Shown piece after piece: positions 24,689 through 33,121 of a stretch of DNA of 64,000 nucleotides; position 1 is the first letter of the stretch, and each line of letters opens with the position of its first letter. This DNA comes from Rudaea sp. 3F27F6 (GTDB taxonomy: Bacteria; Pseudomonadota; Gammaproteobacteria; Xanthomonadales; Rhodanobacteraceae): NCBI RefSeq assembly GCF_005503555.1, contig NZ_SCNG01000005.1, positions 310,001 through 374,000 on the forward strand. Reading direction: 5' to 3'. Position numbers and translations under genes: made by a program. Below the pieces are notes generated by a model. It ran no database searches. It had not been told where the DNA came from and saw only the letters and a program-made list of their open reading frames with translations.

Positions 24689-25891
24689 ATGAGCACTTCC
24701 TATCGTTGGGTCATCGTCGGCGCCGGCGCGCTGATGACCTGCGTCGCGTTCGGCGCGATGTTTTCGCTCGCGGTGTTTCTCGAACCGATCGCGGCCGAGA
24801 CGGCGTGGTCGCGCGCGGGCATATCGAGTGCGATGACGCTGAACTTTCTCGTCATGGGCCTCGGCGGTTTCGTCTGGGGCGCGGTGAGCGACCGCTACGG
24901 CGCGCGCATCGTCGTGACGATCGGCGCGGTGCTGCTCGGCCTCGCTCTTGTGCTCGCGAGCCGGGCGACGTCACTGCCGTTGTTTCAGGCGACTTACGGC
25001 GTGCTTGTCGGCGTTGCCGCGAGTACGTTCTTCGCGCCGCTGATCGCGACCACGATGGCCTGGTTCGACACGCATCGCAGCCTCGCCGTCGCCCTGGTAT
25101 CCGCCGGTGTCGGCGTGGCGCCGATGACGGTGTCGCCGTTCGCGCGCTGGCTGATCGACGCTCACGGTTGGCGCCCGGCAATGCTGACGATCGGCATCGC
25201 CGCCTGGATTTTGCTGCTGCCGGCGACCCTGCTGGTGCGCCGTGCGCCGGCCATTGCGGCCGCCGCACCGACTGACGACGCGGGCGGGCAGGACCAGCGC
25301 AGCGCGATATTCGCCGCGCTGCGCTCGCCGCAGTTCATCGTGCTCGGCCTGACCTTCTTCGCCTGCTGCATGGCGCACTCTGGGCCGATCTTCCATATGG
25401 TCACCTACGCGATGACCTGCGGCATCGCGCCGATGGCCGCGGTCAGCATCTACAGCGTTGAAGGATTGGCTGGACTCGGCGGCCGGCTCGCGTACGGACT
25501 GCTCGCCGACCGGCTCGGGGTCAAGCCGGTGTTGGTCGCTGGGTTGACGATACAAGCGCTGGTGATCGCCGCCTATCTCTTCGCCAGCCGGCTCGATCAG
25601 TTCTATGCGCTCGCGGTGATTTTCGGCGGCACTTACGGCGGAGTGATGCCGCTCTACGCCGTGCTCGCGCACGAATACTTCGGGCCGCGCATTCTCGGCA
25701 CGGTATTCGGTGCGGCGATCATGCTGTCGAGCCTCGGCATGGCCGCGGGGCCGCTGGTCGGCGGCTGGATCTACGACGTCAACGACAGCTACGCGTGGTT
25801 GTTCATTGCATCGGCGATGGTCGGCCTCGGCGCCGCGGCGATTGCGCTGGCCTTTCCGCCGCCGGTGCGTGCGCGCGGCGTGCCGGCCTGA
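24689..25891 (+). CDS. MFS transporter, monocarboxylate/oxalate-antiporter-like
   Basis: 400 residues from the ATG at 24689 with CCGGAGA upstream. Twelve hydrophobic segments and the loop motif GAVSDRYGARIVV after the second helix mark the major facilitator superfamily. The sequence style (FSLAVFLEPIAAE, GGTYGGVMPLYAVLAHEYFG) resembles the OFA/monocarboxylate group, which moves small organic acids. It stands alone and converges on the transglutaminase-like gene with 6 nt between stops. The substrate cannot be read from the sequence. Confidence 0.82.
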   Translation: MSTSYRWVIVGAGALMTCVAFGAMFSLAVFLEPIAAETAWSRAGISSAMTLNFLVMGLGGFVWGAVSDRYGARIVVTIGAVLLGLALVLASRATSLPLFQATYGVLVGVAASTFFAPLIATTMAWFDTHRSLAVALVSAGVGVAPMTVSPFARWLIDAHGWRPAMLTIGIAAWILLLPATLLVRRAPAIAAAAPTDDAGGQDQRSAIFAALRSPQFIVLGLTFFACCMAHSGPIFHMVTYAMTCGIAPMAAVSIYSVEGLAGLGGRLAYGLLADRLGVKPVLVAGLTIQALVIAAYLFASRLDQFYALAVIFGGTYGGVMPLYAVLAHEYFGPRILGTVFGAAIMLSSLGMAAGPLVGGWIYDVNDSYAWLFIASAMVGLGAAAIALAFPPPVRARGVPA

Positions 25892-25897
25892 TGCCGA

Positions 25898-27346
25898 TCA
25901 GGGGCGCAGCGGCTCGATCGAATCGATGCGGACGCGCCCGAGGGTGTTGAATCCGGCATAGAACCGCCACGGATCGCCGCTGCCTGTCGACAGCGCGATA
26001 TGGCCTGCGTCAAAACCTTGCAGCGCGGCGTCGTAACTGCGCCAGCGGCCGTCGACATAGGCCTGCGCCCAGGCGTGCGGCACGAAGACGTTGGATTTAC
26101 CGGCGTAGCTGTCGATGTAGACGAGGCCGTCGACGACGCGCGTCGGGATGCCGAGCACGCGGCCGAGCGCGGCGAGCAGCACGGCGTGCTCGGTGCAGTC
26201 GCCTTCGGGGTTCTTCGCGACTTCGAGCGCCGACGCGTAGCCGACGCTGAGGTCTTTGTTGCGGATGAATTTGCGCACGAAGTCTTCGAGGCTCTGCATC
26301 TGCGCGGCCGGCGTCTTCACTGCGCCCGCGCCGTCGTGTGCGAGTTTGACGACTTCGGGGGCTGCGCTTTGCAGCCAGTCGTTCGGCTGTGTGTCGATGG
26401 AGGTCGGCTTGGCTTCGCGCGCCGGCGTCGTGTTCGCGGCGCCGAGCGGCGCGATGCGCAGTTGGATCTTGTCGCCGGTCTTCGAAACCTGTTGTTCGTC
26501 GGTCGTGGCGAACTGCAGCGGCTCGCCGCTCGCATCGGTGGCGCTGACGACGAGGCTGACGCCGTTTGCGCGCTCTTCCGCGCTCAGTGCGCGCGGCGAA
26601 GAGAGCAGGGTGCGCACGAGGATGTCCGATGCCTGGTTCGGCGCCGTCGCGCAGGCCTGCGGGCATGCGAGCATGGTCAGCTCGTAGCCCATCATCGGCA
26701 CGAGCAGCTTGCGCACCGTGAAGTCGGCCTCGACCCACGACACGGTCCGCGTCGGCGAGCCGCCGAGTTCGATGACCTGTTCGATGCGCACGAGTTCGTG
26801 CTTGCCGTCGGGCAGTTCGATCGTCTGCTTATCGGCGACGCGCGAGTCGACCTCGACCGCTTCGAGATTCTCGGCCTGGAACGTGAGCGTCTTGTAGCGC
26901 GAGCCGGGCGTGAGCCCGTGCTTCTCTTCGGCGAGGCGCAGGCCTTCGGCGAGCACCGCGCCGCGCGGCCAATCGATAACGCGCGTCTGCTTCGCGCCGC
27001 CGACTTCGGTCGTCACTTCGAGCTTGCCGTCGGCGCGGATGACGCCGGTTTGCACGCTTTCGATGCCGGAGATTTTTGTGCGCGACTCGAAGCGCAGCGG
27101 TTTGCCGTCGGACGTTTCCTCGTCGGTCTCGCTCGTGCTCATGCCGACCTTGAGGCCGGAACGTTCGATCTCGATCTGCATCGTCTGCACGGTGCGCACG
27201 CTGGCGCCGGCGACGGTGCGCGTTGTGTGCATGTGGCCGATCTTGCGGCCGTCGAGCAGGACGCTCATCCAGGTTTCGTCGGGCGGAGCCGCTTGGGCGA
27301 CGGAGGCGAGCGAAAGCAGGAGGAGAGCGAAGAGGCGATGCAGCAT
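25898..27346 (-). CDS. Secreted transglutaminase-like domain protein
   Basis: 482 residues from the ATG at 27346, chosen because it opens directly with a signal peptide (MLHRLFALLLLSLASVAQA); two upstream Met codons would bury it. The C-terminal third has a transglutaminase/protease-like core with Cys in GDCTEHA, His in VPHAWAQ and Asp in SYDAAL. The N-terminal 330 residues look like a beta-rich domain of unknown function. Such proteins act as periplasmic peptidases or cross-linkers. It overlaps no neighbour and appears monocistronic. Confidence 0.83.
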   Translation of the reverse strand: MLHRLFALLLLSLASVAQAAPPDETWMSVLLDGRKIGHMHTTRTVAGASVRTVQTMQIEIERSGLKVGMSTSETDEETSDGKPLRFESRTKISGIESVQTGVIRADGKLEVTTEVGGAKQTRVIDWPRGAVLAEGLRLAEEKHGLTPGSRYKTLTFQAENLEAVEVDSRVADKQTIELPDGKHELVRIEQVIELGGSPTRTVSWVEADFTVRKLLVPMMGYELTMLACPQACATAPNQASDILVRTLLSSPRALSAEERANGVSLVVSATDASGEPLQFATTDEQQVSKTGDKIQLRIAPLGAANTTPAREAKPTSIDTQPNDWLQSAAPEVVKLAHDGAGAVKTPAAQMQSLEDFVRKFIRNKDLSVGYASALEVAKNPEGDCTEHAVLLAALGRVLGIPTRVVDGLVYIDSYAGKSNVFVPHAWAQAYVDGRWRSYDAALQGFDAGHIALSTGSGDPWRFYAGFNTLGRVRIDSIEPLRP

Positions 27347-27447
27347 GGATGTTCGCGGAGATCGGGGAAGGCGCAGCATACTAGACCCGATATTGGTGCG
27401 TCGCCCTTTCGCTATACTGCGGACGAATCGCAATGACCGGAATCCGC

Positions 27448-27786
27448 ATGAACGATACGACCAGCTTCGCCGTGTTTCTATTTCCGCAGGCGATCGAAAC
27501 GCTTGGGCCGGTGATCAAGCCGTATCTGACCGACGTGCCCGCGGTTGGACCGCATATCGTCTGTTCGGAGGTCGATCCGGCCGGCCCGTTCTTCACCCTG
27601 ACCGTGCAGGGGCGCAGCGCCGATGGCCGTGCGGTCGAAGCGGAACTGCTGGTGCCGCATGCCTTCATCAAACTCGTCGTGTCGCTGCACAGCGAGCACG
27701 GCTTCGGTTTCGGTGTGCGCGAAAAGGCGGTGGCGGCACCCGCTCCCGCTCCCGCTCCGGTCGTGGCGCCTGCAGCGCAGACATAG
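27448..27786 (+). CDS. Small conserved-looking hypothetical protein
   Basis: About 112 residues from ATG 27448 (GGAA four nt upstream); an alternative ATG five codons earlier at 27433 lacks a ribosome site. The N-terminal 90 residues are globular with no signal peptide. The end is a Pro-Ala-rich tail (APAPAPAPVVAPAA). I recognise no family. It lies divergent from the transglutaminase-like gene. Confidence 0.6.
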   Translation: MNDTTSFAVFLFPQAIETLGPVIKPYLTDVPAVGPHIVCSEVDPAGPFFTLTVQGRSADGRAVEAELLVPHAFIKLVVSLHSEHGFGFGVREKAVAAPAPAPAPVVAPAAQT

Positions 27787-27899
27787 AATTCGCGTTGGGA
27801 GCGCGATTTATCACGCGCTGCTTTCCTGCATCGCAAAGAGAAAGAACGCCGCGCGAAACGGATGAGCGTGTTCGCGCGAGGCGCGCGAACGCCGCAGCC

Positions 27900-28607
27900 T
27901 TACGACAAAACTTTCCAGCCCTCCGCCGTCAGCAGCTCCAGCGGGCGGAATCGCGCTTTGTAATCCATCTTCGCGTGGCCTTCGATCCAGTAGCCGAGAT
28001 AGACGTGCGGAAGCCCGCGTTCGCGCGCGATCTCGACCTGGCGCAGGATCGCATGCGTGCCGATGCCGCGCGCTTCGTGGGCAGGATCGTAAAACGTGTA
28101 GACCGCGGACAGGCCGGTCGTAGTGATGTCGGTGACCGCGACGGCGAGCAGTTCTCCGGCAGCATCGCGCAGTTCGATAAACGACGTCGGACTCCACGCG
28201 GTGTAGAGAAAGCGCGTGAAGTCCTGCGGATCGGGATTGTCCATGCCGCCGCCCGCGTGGCGCGCGTCGAGATAGCGCCGGTACAGAGAAAAATATTCGT
28301 GGCTGTAACGCGCGGGCACCACGCTCAATTCCAGGTCGGCGTTGCGCTTGAGGTTGCGGCGCTGGCTGCGATCGGGACTGAATTGCGCGACCGGAATGCG
28401 CGCCGGCACGCAGGCGCGGCATTGCGGACACTGCGGATGGTAGACATGGCCGCCGGCGCGACGGTAGCCGCGCGTCAGCGCGTGCGCGTACATGCGCGGC
28501 AGATGCGGCGCCGAAGGATCGATGACGAGATTCTGCGCCGTCCGCTCGGCGAAGTAGCCGCAAGGATGCGGCAGGGTCTGAAACAAGCGGACGGTTTCGG
28601 ACTTCAT
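27900..28607 (-). CDS. bpt: Aspartate/glutamate leucyltransferase (N-end rule)
   Basis: 235 residues. The opening matches the Bpt/Ate family: HPCGYFAERTAQNLVIDP, then CPQCRACVPARIPV, and later YDPAHEARGIGTHAILRQ and YLGYWIEGHAKMDYK. The enzyme transfers leucine from Leu-tRNA to proteins with N-terminal Asp or Glu, feeding the ClpS/ClpAP degradation route. Full length for the family. It is the last gene of a minus-strand run with the HAD, DUF2007 and tesB genes, but a structured 258-nt gap separates it from the HAD gene. Confidence 0.93.
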   Translation of the reverse strand: MKSETVRLFQTLPHPCGYFAERTAQNLVIDPSAPHLPRMYAHALTRGYRRAGGHVYHPQCPQCRACVPARIPVAQFSPDRSQRRNLKRNADLELSVVPARYSHEYFSLYRRYLDARHAGGGMDNPDPQDFTRFLYTAWSPTSFIELRDAAGELLAVAVTDITTTGLSAVYTFYDPAHEARGIGTHAILRQVEIARERGLPHVYLGYWIEGHAKMDYKARFRPLELLTAEGWKVLS

Positions 28608-28623
28608 GGGCTTATTTTATGCG

Positions 28624-28663
28624 ATCTGCGGGGATTCTGAACAAGTCCAGAAGGTCCGCAGAT
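28624..28663. other. Stem-loop upstream of bpt
   Basis: ATCTGCGG (28624-28631) pairs perfectly with CCGCAGAT (28656-28663), and inside it TTCTG (28635-28639) pairs with CAGAA (28648-28652). A competing partner, CGCAGATC, lies at 28677-28684. It sits 17 nt before the bpt start, so it would be in the bpt leader or at the end of the HAD transcript. Confidence 0.4.
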
Positions 28664-28752
28664 TACCGGCGGCTATCGCAGATCAAGCGCCTCGCGCTCG
28701 ATCGGGCGCTGCCCGGTCCTGGTGCGCAATGGGTTCGCACGTTTGAAACAGT

Positions 28753-28802
28753 TCGCGATCACGCTGTTGCGCGCTTTCTTCTGTGATCGCGAGCCTCGGG
28801 AG
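28753..28802. other. 10-bp inverted repeat in HAD-bpt gap
   Basis: TCGCGATCAC (28753-28762) and GTGATCGCGA (28793-28802) are exact complements 30 nt apart, within the same noncoding gap. It may be a second stem-loop or a protein-binding site. Confidence 0.35.
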
Positions 28803-28865
28803 CGGCCATGCTCAGCCGCACTTTTCAGCGACGGCTTCCGCTCCGGGCGTCCCGGCTCGAATCGA

Positions 28866-29543
28866 TCAGGCCCGCGCCGCAACCTCGTCGATATGCAGAA
28901 GCAAGTCGGCCGGATCGGCGTAAACACGAAATGCGCCGGCCTTACTGAGTTCGTCTTCACCGTAGCCGCCGGAAAGCAGGCCCACGCCGAGGCCGCGCGC
29001 GCGCTTGGCCGCGATCATGTCCCAGATGCTGTCGCCGAGAATGAGCGAGTCGCGGATGTCGACGCCGAGGCGTTCGGCCGCGGTGAGAAACAGATCCGGG
29101 TCGGGCTTGGCGTATTTGACCTGGTCGCGCGTGACCACGGGCACCTTGGCTGGATCGATGCCGAGAGAGGCGAGATTGTGCCCAGCGGTTTCCATGCGTC
29201 CACTCGTTGCGATCGCCCAGGGGTTGCCCTGCTCGGTGAGGTAGTCGAGCAATTCCCGCGCGCCGGGCAACGGACGCACGCTGCTCGACAACTCCTTGTA
29301 AGCCGCGGCGTGATTGCGGCGCAGGCGGTCGAAGCGTTCCGGCGTGGCGTCGAGTCCGGTCTCGCGCAGCAGGATATTGGTGAACAGACCGCCCGACATG
29401 CCGATCTTGCGATGAATGCTCCACACGGGAATCTGGATGCCTTCGGCGTCGAGCGAGGTCTTCCAGGCGAGCACGTGCTGGTACACGCTGTCGATCAGGG
29501 TGCCGTCGAGGTCGAAGAGGAACGCGGTCTTGGTGCGCGACAT
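28866..29543 (-). CDS. HAD-superfamily phosphatase (phosphoglycolate-phosphatase-like)
   Basis: 225 residues from the only suitable ATG. Motif I is FDLDGTLIDS (nucleophile Asp in DLDGT), motif II is ATSGR, the lysine lies in KYAKPDPD, and motif III is LGDSIWDM. A helical cap inserted after motif I makes it a subclass I enzyme. It dephosphorylates a small phosphometabolite such as phosphoglycolate or a sugar phosphate. The exact substrate cannot be assigned. Confidence 0.85.
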   Translation of the reverse strand: MSRTKTAFLFDLDGTLIDSVYQHVLAWKTSLDAEGIQIPVWSIHRKIGMSGGLFTNILLRETGLDATPERFDRLRRNHAAAYKELSSSVRPLPGARELLDYLTEQGNPWAIATSGRMETAGHNLASLGIDPAKVPVVTRDQVKYAKPDPDLFLTAAERLGVDIRDSLILGDSIWDMIAAKRARGLGVGLLSGGYGEDELSKAGAFRVYADPADLLLHIDEVAARA

Positions 29544-29644
29544 GATGATTGAGCCCGATGGAAGAATGCGGTCGACGGCGGCTGTGTTGCGATCCTCGCG
29601 GTTGGATGATCGCGAAGACACCCGATTGCGGAAATGTCCCGTCG

Positions 29645-30040
29645 CTAGAATATCTTGATGATGCCGAGCCAGTTCAACATCAAGAGCAGGCCGATGGCGA
29701 TAAGCAGCACGGTGCGGATGTTCCAAACGAAGCGCGAACGGCGCTCGGTCGGCGTACGCTCCTTGTTGCGCGACTGTTCGAGTTCTTCGGCGTAGCGCGT
29801 CGGCGGCTCGATGCCGATTTCGCGCAGCATCGCGCGCGCGCGCGCCTGATCTTCTGAATGTACGACCCAGACCTGCGCCCAGCCCTCGCGATTGGGTTTC
29901 GTCGCGTAGCTCGGGCCCTTGTAGTCGTGGCCGGCGTAGTTGCTGCGATTCGTCACCGAGGTTTCGATGCCGGCATCGCGCAGCAGCGCGACGACGCGGT
30001 CGACGTTTTCGTTGCGGGCGGAAGTGTAAATCTGCCTCAT
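29645..30040 (-). CDS. DUF2007-like protein with C-terminal membrane anchor
   Basis: 131 residues. The N-terminal 75 residues (MRQIYTSARNENVDRVVALL, then VWVVHSEDQARARAML) resemble the small alpha/beta DUF2007 'putative signal transducing' domain. A charged linker leads to one transmembrane helix (TVLLIAIGLLLMLNWLGII) at the end, so the domain should face the cytoplasm. It lies between tesB and the HAD gene on the same strand. Confidence 0.75.
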   Translation of the reverse strand: MRQIYTSARNENVDRVVALLRDAGIETSVTNRSNYAGHDYKGPSYATKPNREGWAQVWVVHSEDQARARAMLREIGIEPPTRYAEELEQSRNKERTPTERRSRFVWNIRTVLLIAIGLLLMLNWLGIIKIF

Positions 30041-30116
30041 AGTGCTCGGTGTTTGCTCGAAAAGTGCGAAGAGGATGACGGTTTGCCGATCTCGACGATC
30101 GGCGAGGATCGCTCGG

Positions 30117-30989
30117 CTACTTCTTGTCCTCGACCAGCCGCATCATGCCTTCCTGAGCGGCCGAGGCAACAAGGCGGCCGTCGGCGGAAAAAATCTGCCC
30201 GCGTGCGAGGCCGCGCGCGCCCTGCGCGGTCGGGCTGTCGAGCGCGTAGAGCAGCCAGTCGTCGGCGCGAAACGGACGGTGGAACCACATCGCATGATCG
30301 AGGCTCGCCAGATGCACGTTGCCGTTGAGCCAGGAAATTCCGTGCGGCAGCATCGCCGTGCCGATCAAGTTGAAGTCCGAGGCGTAGGCGAGCATCGCAC
30401 GATGCAAGGCCGGTGAGTCGCCGATGCGATCGATCAAGCGAAACCAGATGTGCTGCTTCGGCGGCAGCTTGCCCGGATTGAAGTCGTCGCGCGGTTCGAC
30501 ATAGCGTAGCTCGAACGGTCCACGGCTGCCGAGCCAGCGTTGCAGCTTGACCGGCAATTTTTCCAGTTCCTGCGGCGACAGCGCTTTGCGCGACGGCAGC
30601 ACGTCGGCCAGCGGTACGTCGGGCATCGCGGTCTGGTGCTCGAAACCCGGTTCGTCGATCTGGAACGAAACCGTACAGTTGAAAATCTGCTCGCCATGCT
30701 GGATCGCGATCACGCGGCGCGTAGAGAAACTGCGCCCGTCGCGCGTACGCTCGACGTTGTAGACGATCGGCGCGGCGATGTCGCCTGCGCGCAGAAAGTA
30801 GGCGTGCAGCGAATGCGCGCCGCGGTGATCTTCCACCGTCTGCTGCGCAGCCGACAGCGCCTGGCCTAGCACTTGGCCGCCGAACACGTAACGTGTACCG
30901 ATGTCGCGGCTCTGGCCGCGGAACAGGTTGTCTTCGAGACGCTCGAGGCCGAGCAACTCGACCAGTTCGGCGACGACGGGGTTAGTCAT
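30117..30989 (-). CDS. tesB: Acyl-CoA thioesterase II
   Basis: 290 residues from the ATG at 30989; upstream codons lack a ribosome site. Two hotdog domains are visible: FRGQSRDIGTRYVFGGQVLGQAL and HSLHAYFLRAGD in the first, ASDFNLIGTAMLPHG and SLDHAMWFHRPFR in the second. This is the classic TesB layout with the conserved Asp of the second domain (LDHAMWFH). It hydrolyses medium- and long-chain acyl-CoA in the cytoplasm. Confidence 0.94.
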   Translation of the reverse strand: MTNPVVAELVELLGLERLEDNLFRGQSRDIGTRYVFGGQVLGQALSAAQQTVEDHRGAHSLHAYFLRAGDIAAPIVYNVERTRDGRSFSTRRVIAIQHGEQIFNCTVSFQIDEPGFEHQTAMPDVPLADVLPSRKALSPQELEKLPVKLQRWLGSRGPFELRYVEPRDDFNPGKLPPKQHIWFRLIDRIGDSPALHRAMLAYASDFNLIGTAMLPHGISWLNGNVHLASLDHAMWFHRPFRADDWLLYALDSPTAQGARGLARGQIFSADGRLVASAAQEGMMRLVEDKK

Positions 30990-31206
30990 GCGGACTCCGC
31001 TCTGTTGCGAACGCACATTCTAACGTAGAGGTGTGGTTTCGCGTCTTCGACTTTGCTTCGTCTTGCGGTGGGGATGTTCTTGGCAGTCGAGTGTGCTCGC
31101 TTGTCATTTCCGTGGAAGCTGGGCTTTTAGCAGCACAGGGGGTGCGGTTGGGCTTACGCCTTTAGCTCGTCATTTCCACATGGGCTAGGGTGGTTGTCGT
31201 TTTTTG

Positions 31207-31248
31207 CTCGTCATTCCCGCGAAAGCGGGAATCCAGCTTTCGCTTTTG
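31207..31248. repeat. dRS3/REP-like hairpin unit
   Basis: CTCGTCATTCCCGCGAAAGCGGGAATCCAGC forms a tight hairpin around GAAA (ATTCCCGC/GCGGGAAT). It directly abuts the left end of repeat copy B. More degenerate CTCGTCATTTCC fragments lie at about 31097-31185. The 31000-31970 interval contains no supportable gene. Confidence 0.7.
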
Positions 31249-31935
31249 CTCGTCATCCCCGCATGCTCTTAGCGGGGATCCAGCGACTTTGCTTTTTTGC
31301 TTTCGTTTGAGAGCAAAGGCTTCCGCTCGTCCTGCGGGCGAGCGGGTCACTTTTCTTCAGCAGCGAAGAAAAGTAACCAAAAGACGCCGCCCCAGGACAT
31401 TGCGCCCTGCGCGCATCCTGCGCTCCGGGTCAGCGACATCGGCCGGGTTCCGCTAATTGCACATCCGTGTGCAATAGCGGAATGCGCGCGATCCTCGCGC
31501 GCACCCTGCGGGCCTTATCGTCCACTGCCGCCGCAATGTAATGGGGACCCGGAGAAGCAGAGCAGCGCGCATCGTGCGCGCCGAAGCAAGAACGACCTTC
31601 GCGGGCGGCGGCTTTTGATCTGTCTTTTGATCTCGGGTCCCCGTCAGCCGCGACGAGGGCGTGACGGATAAGCCTGAAAGGTCGCGCGCAGGATGCGCGC
31701 GAGTTCGCGAATGGACAGGATGTCCATCGAGCGAACCCCGGCATGACCTCGCGAACTCGCAGCGGAGCTGCGAGCGCGGCTCCCGGGGCGGCGTTTCTTT
31801 GGTTACTTTCTTGTCGCTGTAGACAAGAAAGTGACCCGCTCGTCCGCAGGACGAGTGGAAGCCTTTGCTCCTAAAACCCATAGAGCCAAAAGCAAAGTCG
31901 CTGGATCCCCGCCAAGAGCATGCGGGGATGACGAG
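31249..31935. repeat. Interspersed inverted-repeat element, copy B
   Basis: A 687-bp element. Its first 48 nt, starting CTCGTCATCCCCGCATGC, reappear at the end as an inverted copy with a single mismatch. The similarity continues inwards for roughly 110 more nt less perfectly. The core carries the same TTCCGCTA...TAGCGGAA hairpin (31448-31482) and the same GCAATGTAATGGGGACCCGG stretch as copy A at 20811. No transposase is present. Its longer, cleaner terminal repeat suggests it is the less decayed copy. Confidence 0.82.
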
Positions 31936-31970
31936 CGAAGGAAGCGAGAGCGGCGCGACGAATCGCGCCC

Positions 31971-32552
31971 TTACGGCCGAAGGCGAGCAAGCCCCGCCGC
32001 AGGCACAATTTCGTTCCACGGAAACAGCGGCCCTGGATCCTGCCGTCGCCGCAACATGATTTTCGGATCGTCGCTCGCCGGTTCGAGGCGCGTGTCGAGG
32101 TCTTCGTGGCCGGCGACATAGCGCAGGCTCGGAATGTCGTGACGGAGTTTCTGCAGCAGCGCGAGCAGGGATTGGATCTGCTCCTTCGTATACGGCACGG
32201 TAAATGCTTGGTGCCGGCTGTCGCCCCAATGCGGATAGCGGCCGACATTGAACATCTCGATACCGATCGAGCGCGTGTTCCAGCCTTTGGTGTGGTTGGC
32301 GACATGGTCGGGCGCGACGAAGCGGTATACCGCGCCGGCTTCGGTGATGTAGTAGTGACCGCTGTTGCCGGTGCCTTTTTCGGGGTAATGCACGCGCTCG
32401 CCGAATTCGCGCGTCATATTCATGTCAGGCAATTCGGTGCAGTGGATGACGACGAGATCGATTGCCGAGAGCTCGCGATGATTGAGCTGGGCCGCGTAGG
32501 GCAGCGGCCAATCGTGGACGACGAGATCGGGAGGTGGGGCGGCGATGGGCAT
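31971..32552 (-). CDS. AmpD-like N-acetylmuramoyl-L-alanine amidase
   Basis: 193 residues from the ATG at 32552. Amidase_2 motifs: VVIHCTE (His37), NSGHYYI, SIGIEMFN (Glu near 99) and VAGHEDLDT near residue 158. These residues form the zinc site of AmpD-type enzymes, which remove the stem peptide from anhydromuropeptides. No signal peptide is seen, which is consistent with a cytosolic recycling role. It sits just outside repeat copy B and is divergent from the small hydrolase at 32609. Confidence 0.87.
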   Translation of the reverse strand: MPIAAPPPDLVVHDWPLPYAAQLNHRELSAIDLVVIHCTELPDMNMTREFGERVHYPEKGTGNSGHYYITEAGAVYRFVAPDHVANHTKGWNTRSIGIEMFNVGRYPHWGDSRHQAFTVPYTKEQIQSLLALLQKLRHDIPSLRYVAGHEDLDTRLEPASDDPKIMLRRRQDPGPLFPWNEIVPAAGLARLRP

Positions 32553-32608
32553 GCGCGCAGTCTCGCACGCGTGCGGGAGGCCTGCCAGCGGCATGCGATA
32601 ATCGGCAC

Positions 32609-33121
32609 ATGAAACCCTTCCTGATACTTTCGCACGGCCTCGAAAGCGGCCCCGAGGCGACCAAGGTGACGGCGCTCGCTAAGATCGCCGAACCGCTCGG
32701 CTTCCGCAGTGTGCGCCCCGATTATCGCGATCTCGACGTTCACCGCGACGTTGGCCGGATCGACGAACGCATCGCCCGGCTCAAGTCGCACGCGCCGGCG
32801 GATGCGCCGGTCGTGCTCGCCGGATCGAGTATGGGCGCGTTTTCCTCGGCGCTCGCTTCAACCGGGCTGAACTGCATCGGCCTGTTTCTGATCGCGCTGC
32901 CGCTGGCGATTCCCGGCTATGCACGCACCTTCGAGGCCGCGCGCGTGCCGACCGCGCTGATGCACGGCTGGGAAGACGAGCTGTGTCCGGTCGATGCCGC
33001 CATCGCGTTTGCGCGCGGCCGCGGCGATGCGATCACGCTGCTGCACGACGACCATCGCCTGAGCAATCACGTCGATTTCATCGCCGAACAATTCCGCCTG
33101 TTTCTGGGGCAGTTCGCTTGA
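32609..33121 (+). CDS. Small alpha/beta hydrolase (YqiA/YfeJ-like)
   Basis: 170 residues. LSHGLESGP near the start, AGSSMGAFSS with the nucleophile Ser (GSSMG), MHGWEDELCP (Asp) and LHDDHRL with a nearby His fit the short esterase/hydrolase group related to YqiA. It is cytoplasmic, without a signal peptide. Its TGA overlaps the TTG start of rlmL (TTGA), so the two are translationally coupled. The substrate is unknown. Confidence 0.78.
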   Translation: MKPFLILSHGLESGPEATKVTALAKIAEPLGFRSVRPDYRDLDVHRDVGRIDERIARLKSHAPADAPVVLAGSSMGAFSSALASTGLNCIGLFLIALPLAIPGYARTFEAARVPTALMHGWEDELCPVDAAIAFARGRGDAITLLHDDHRLSNHVDFIAEQFRLFLGQFA

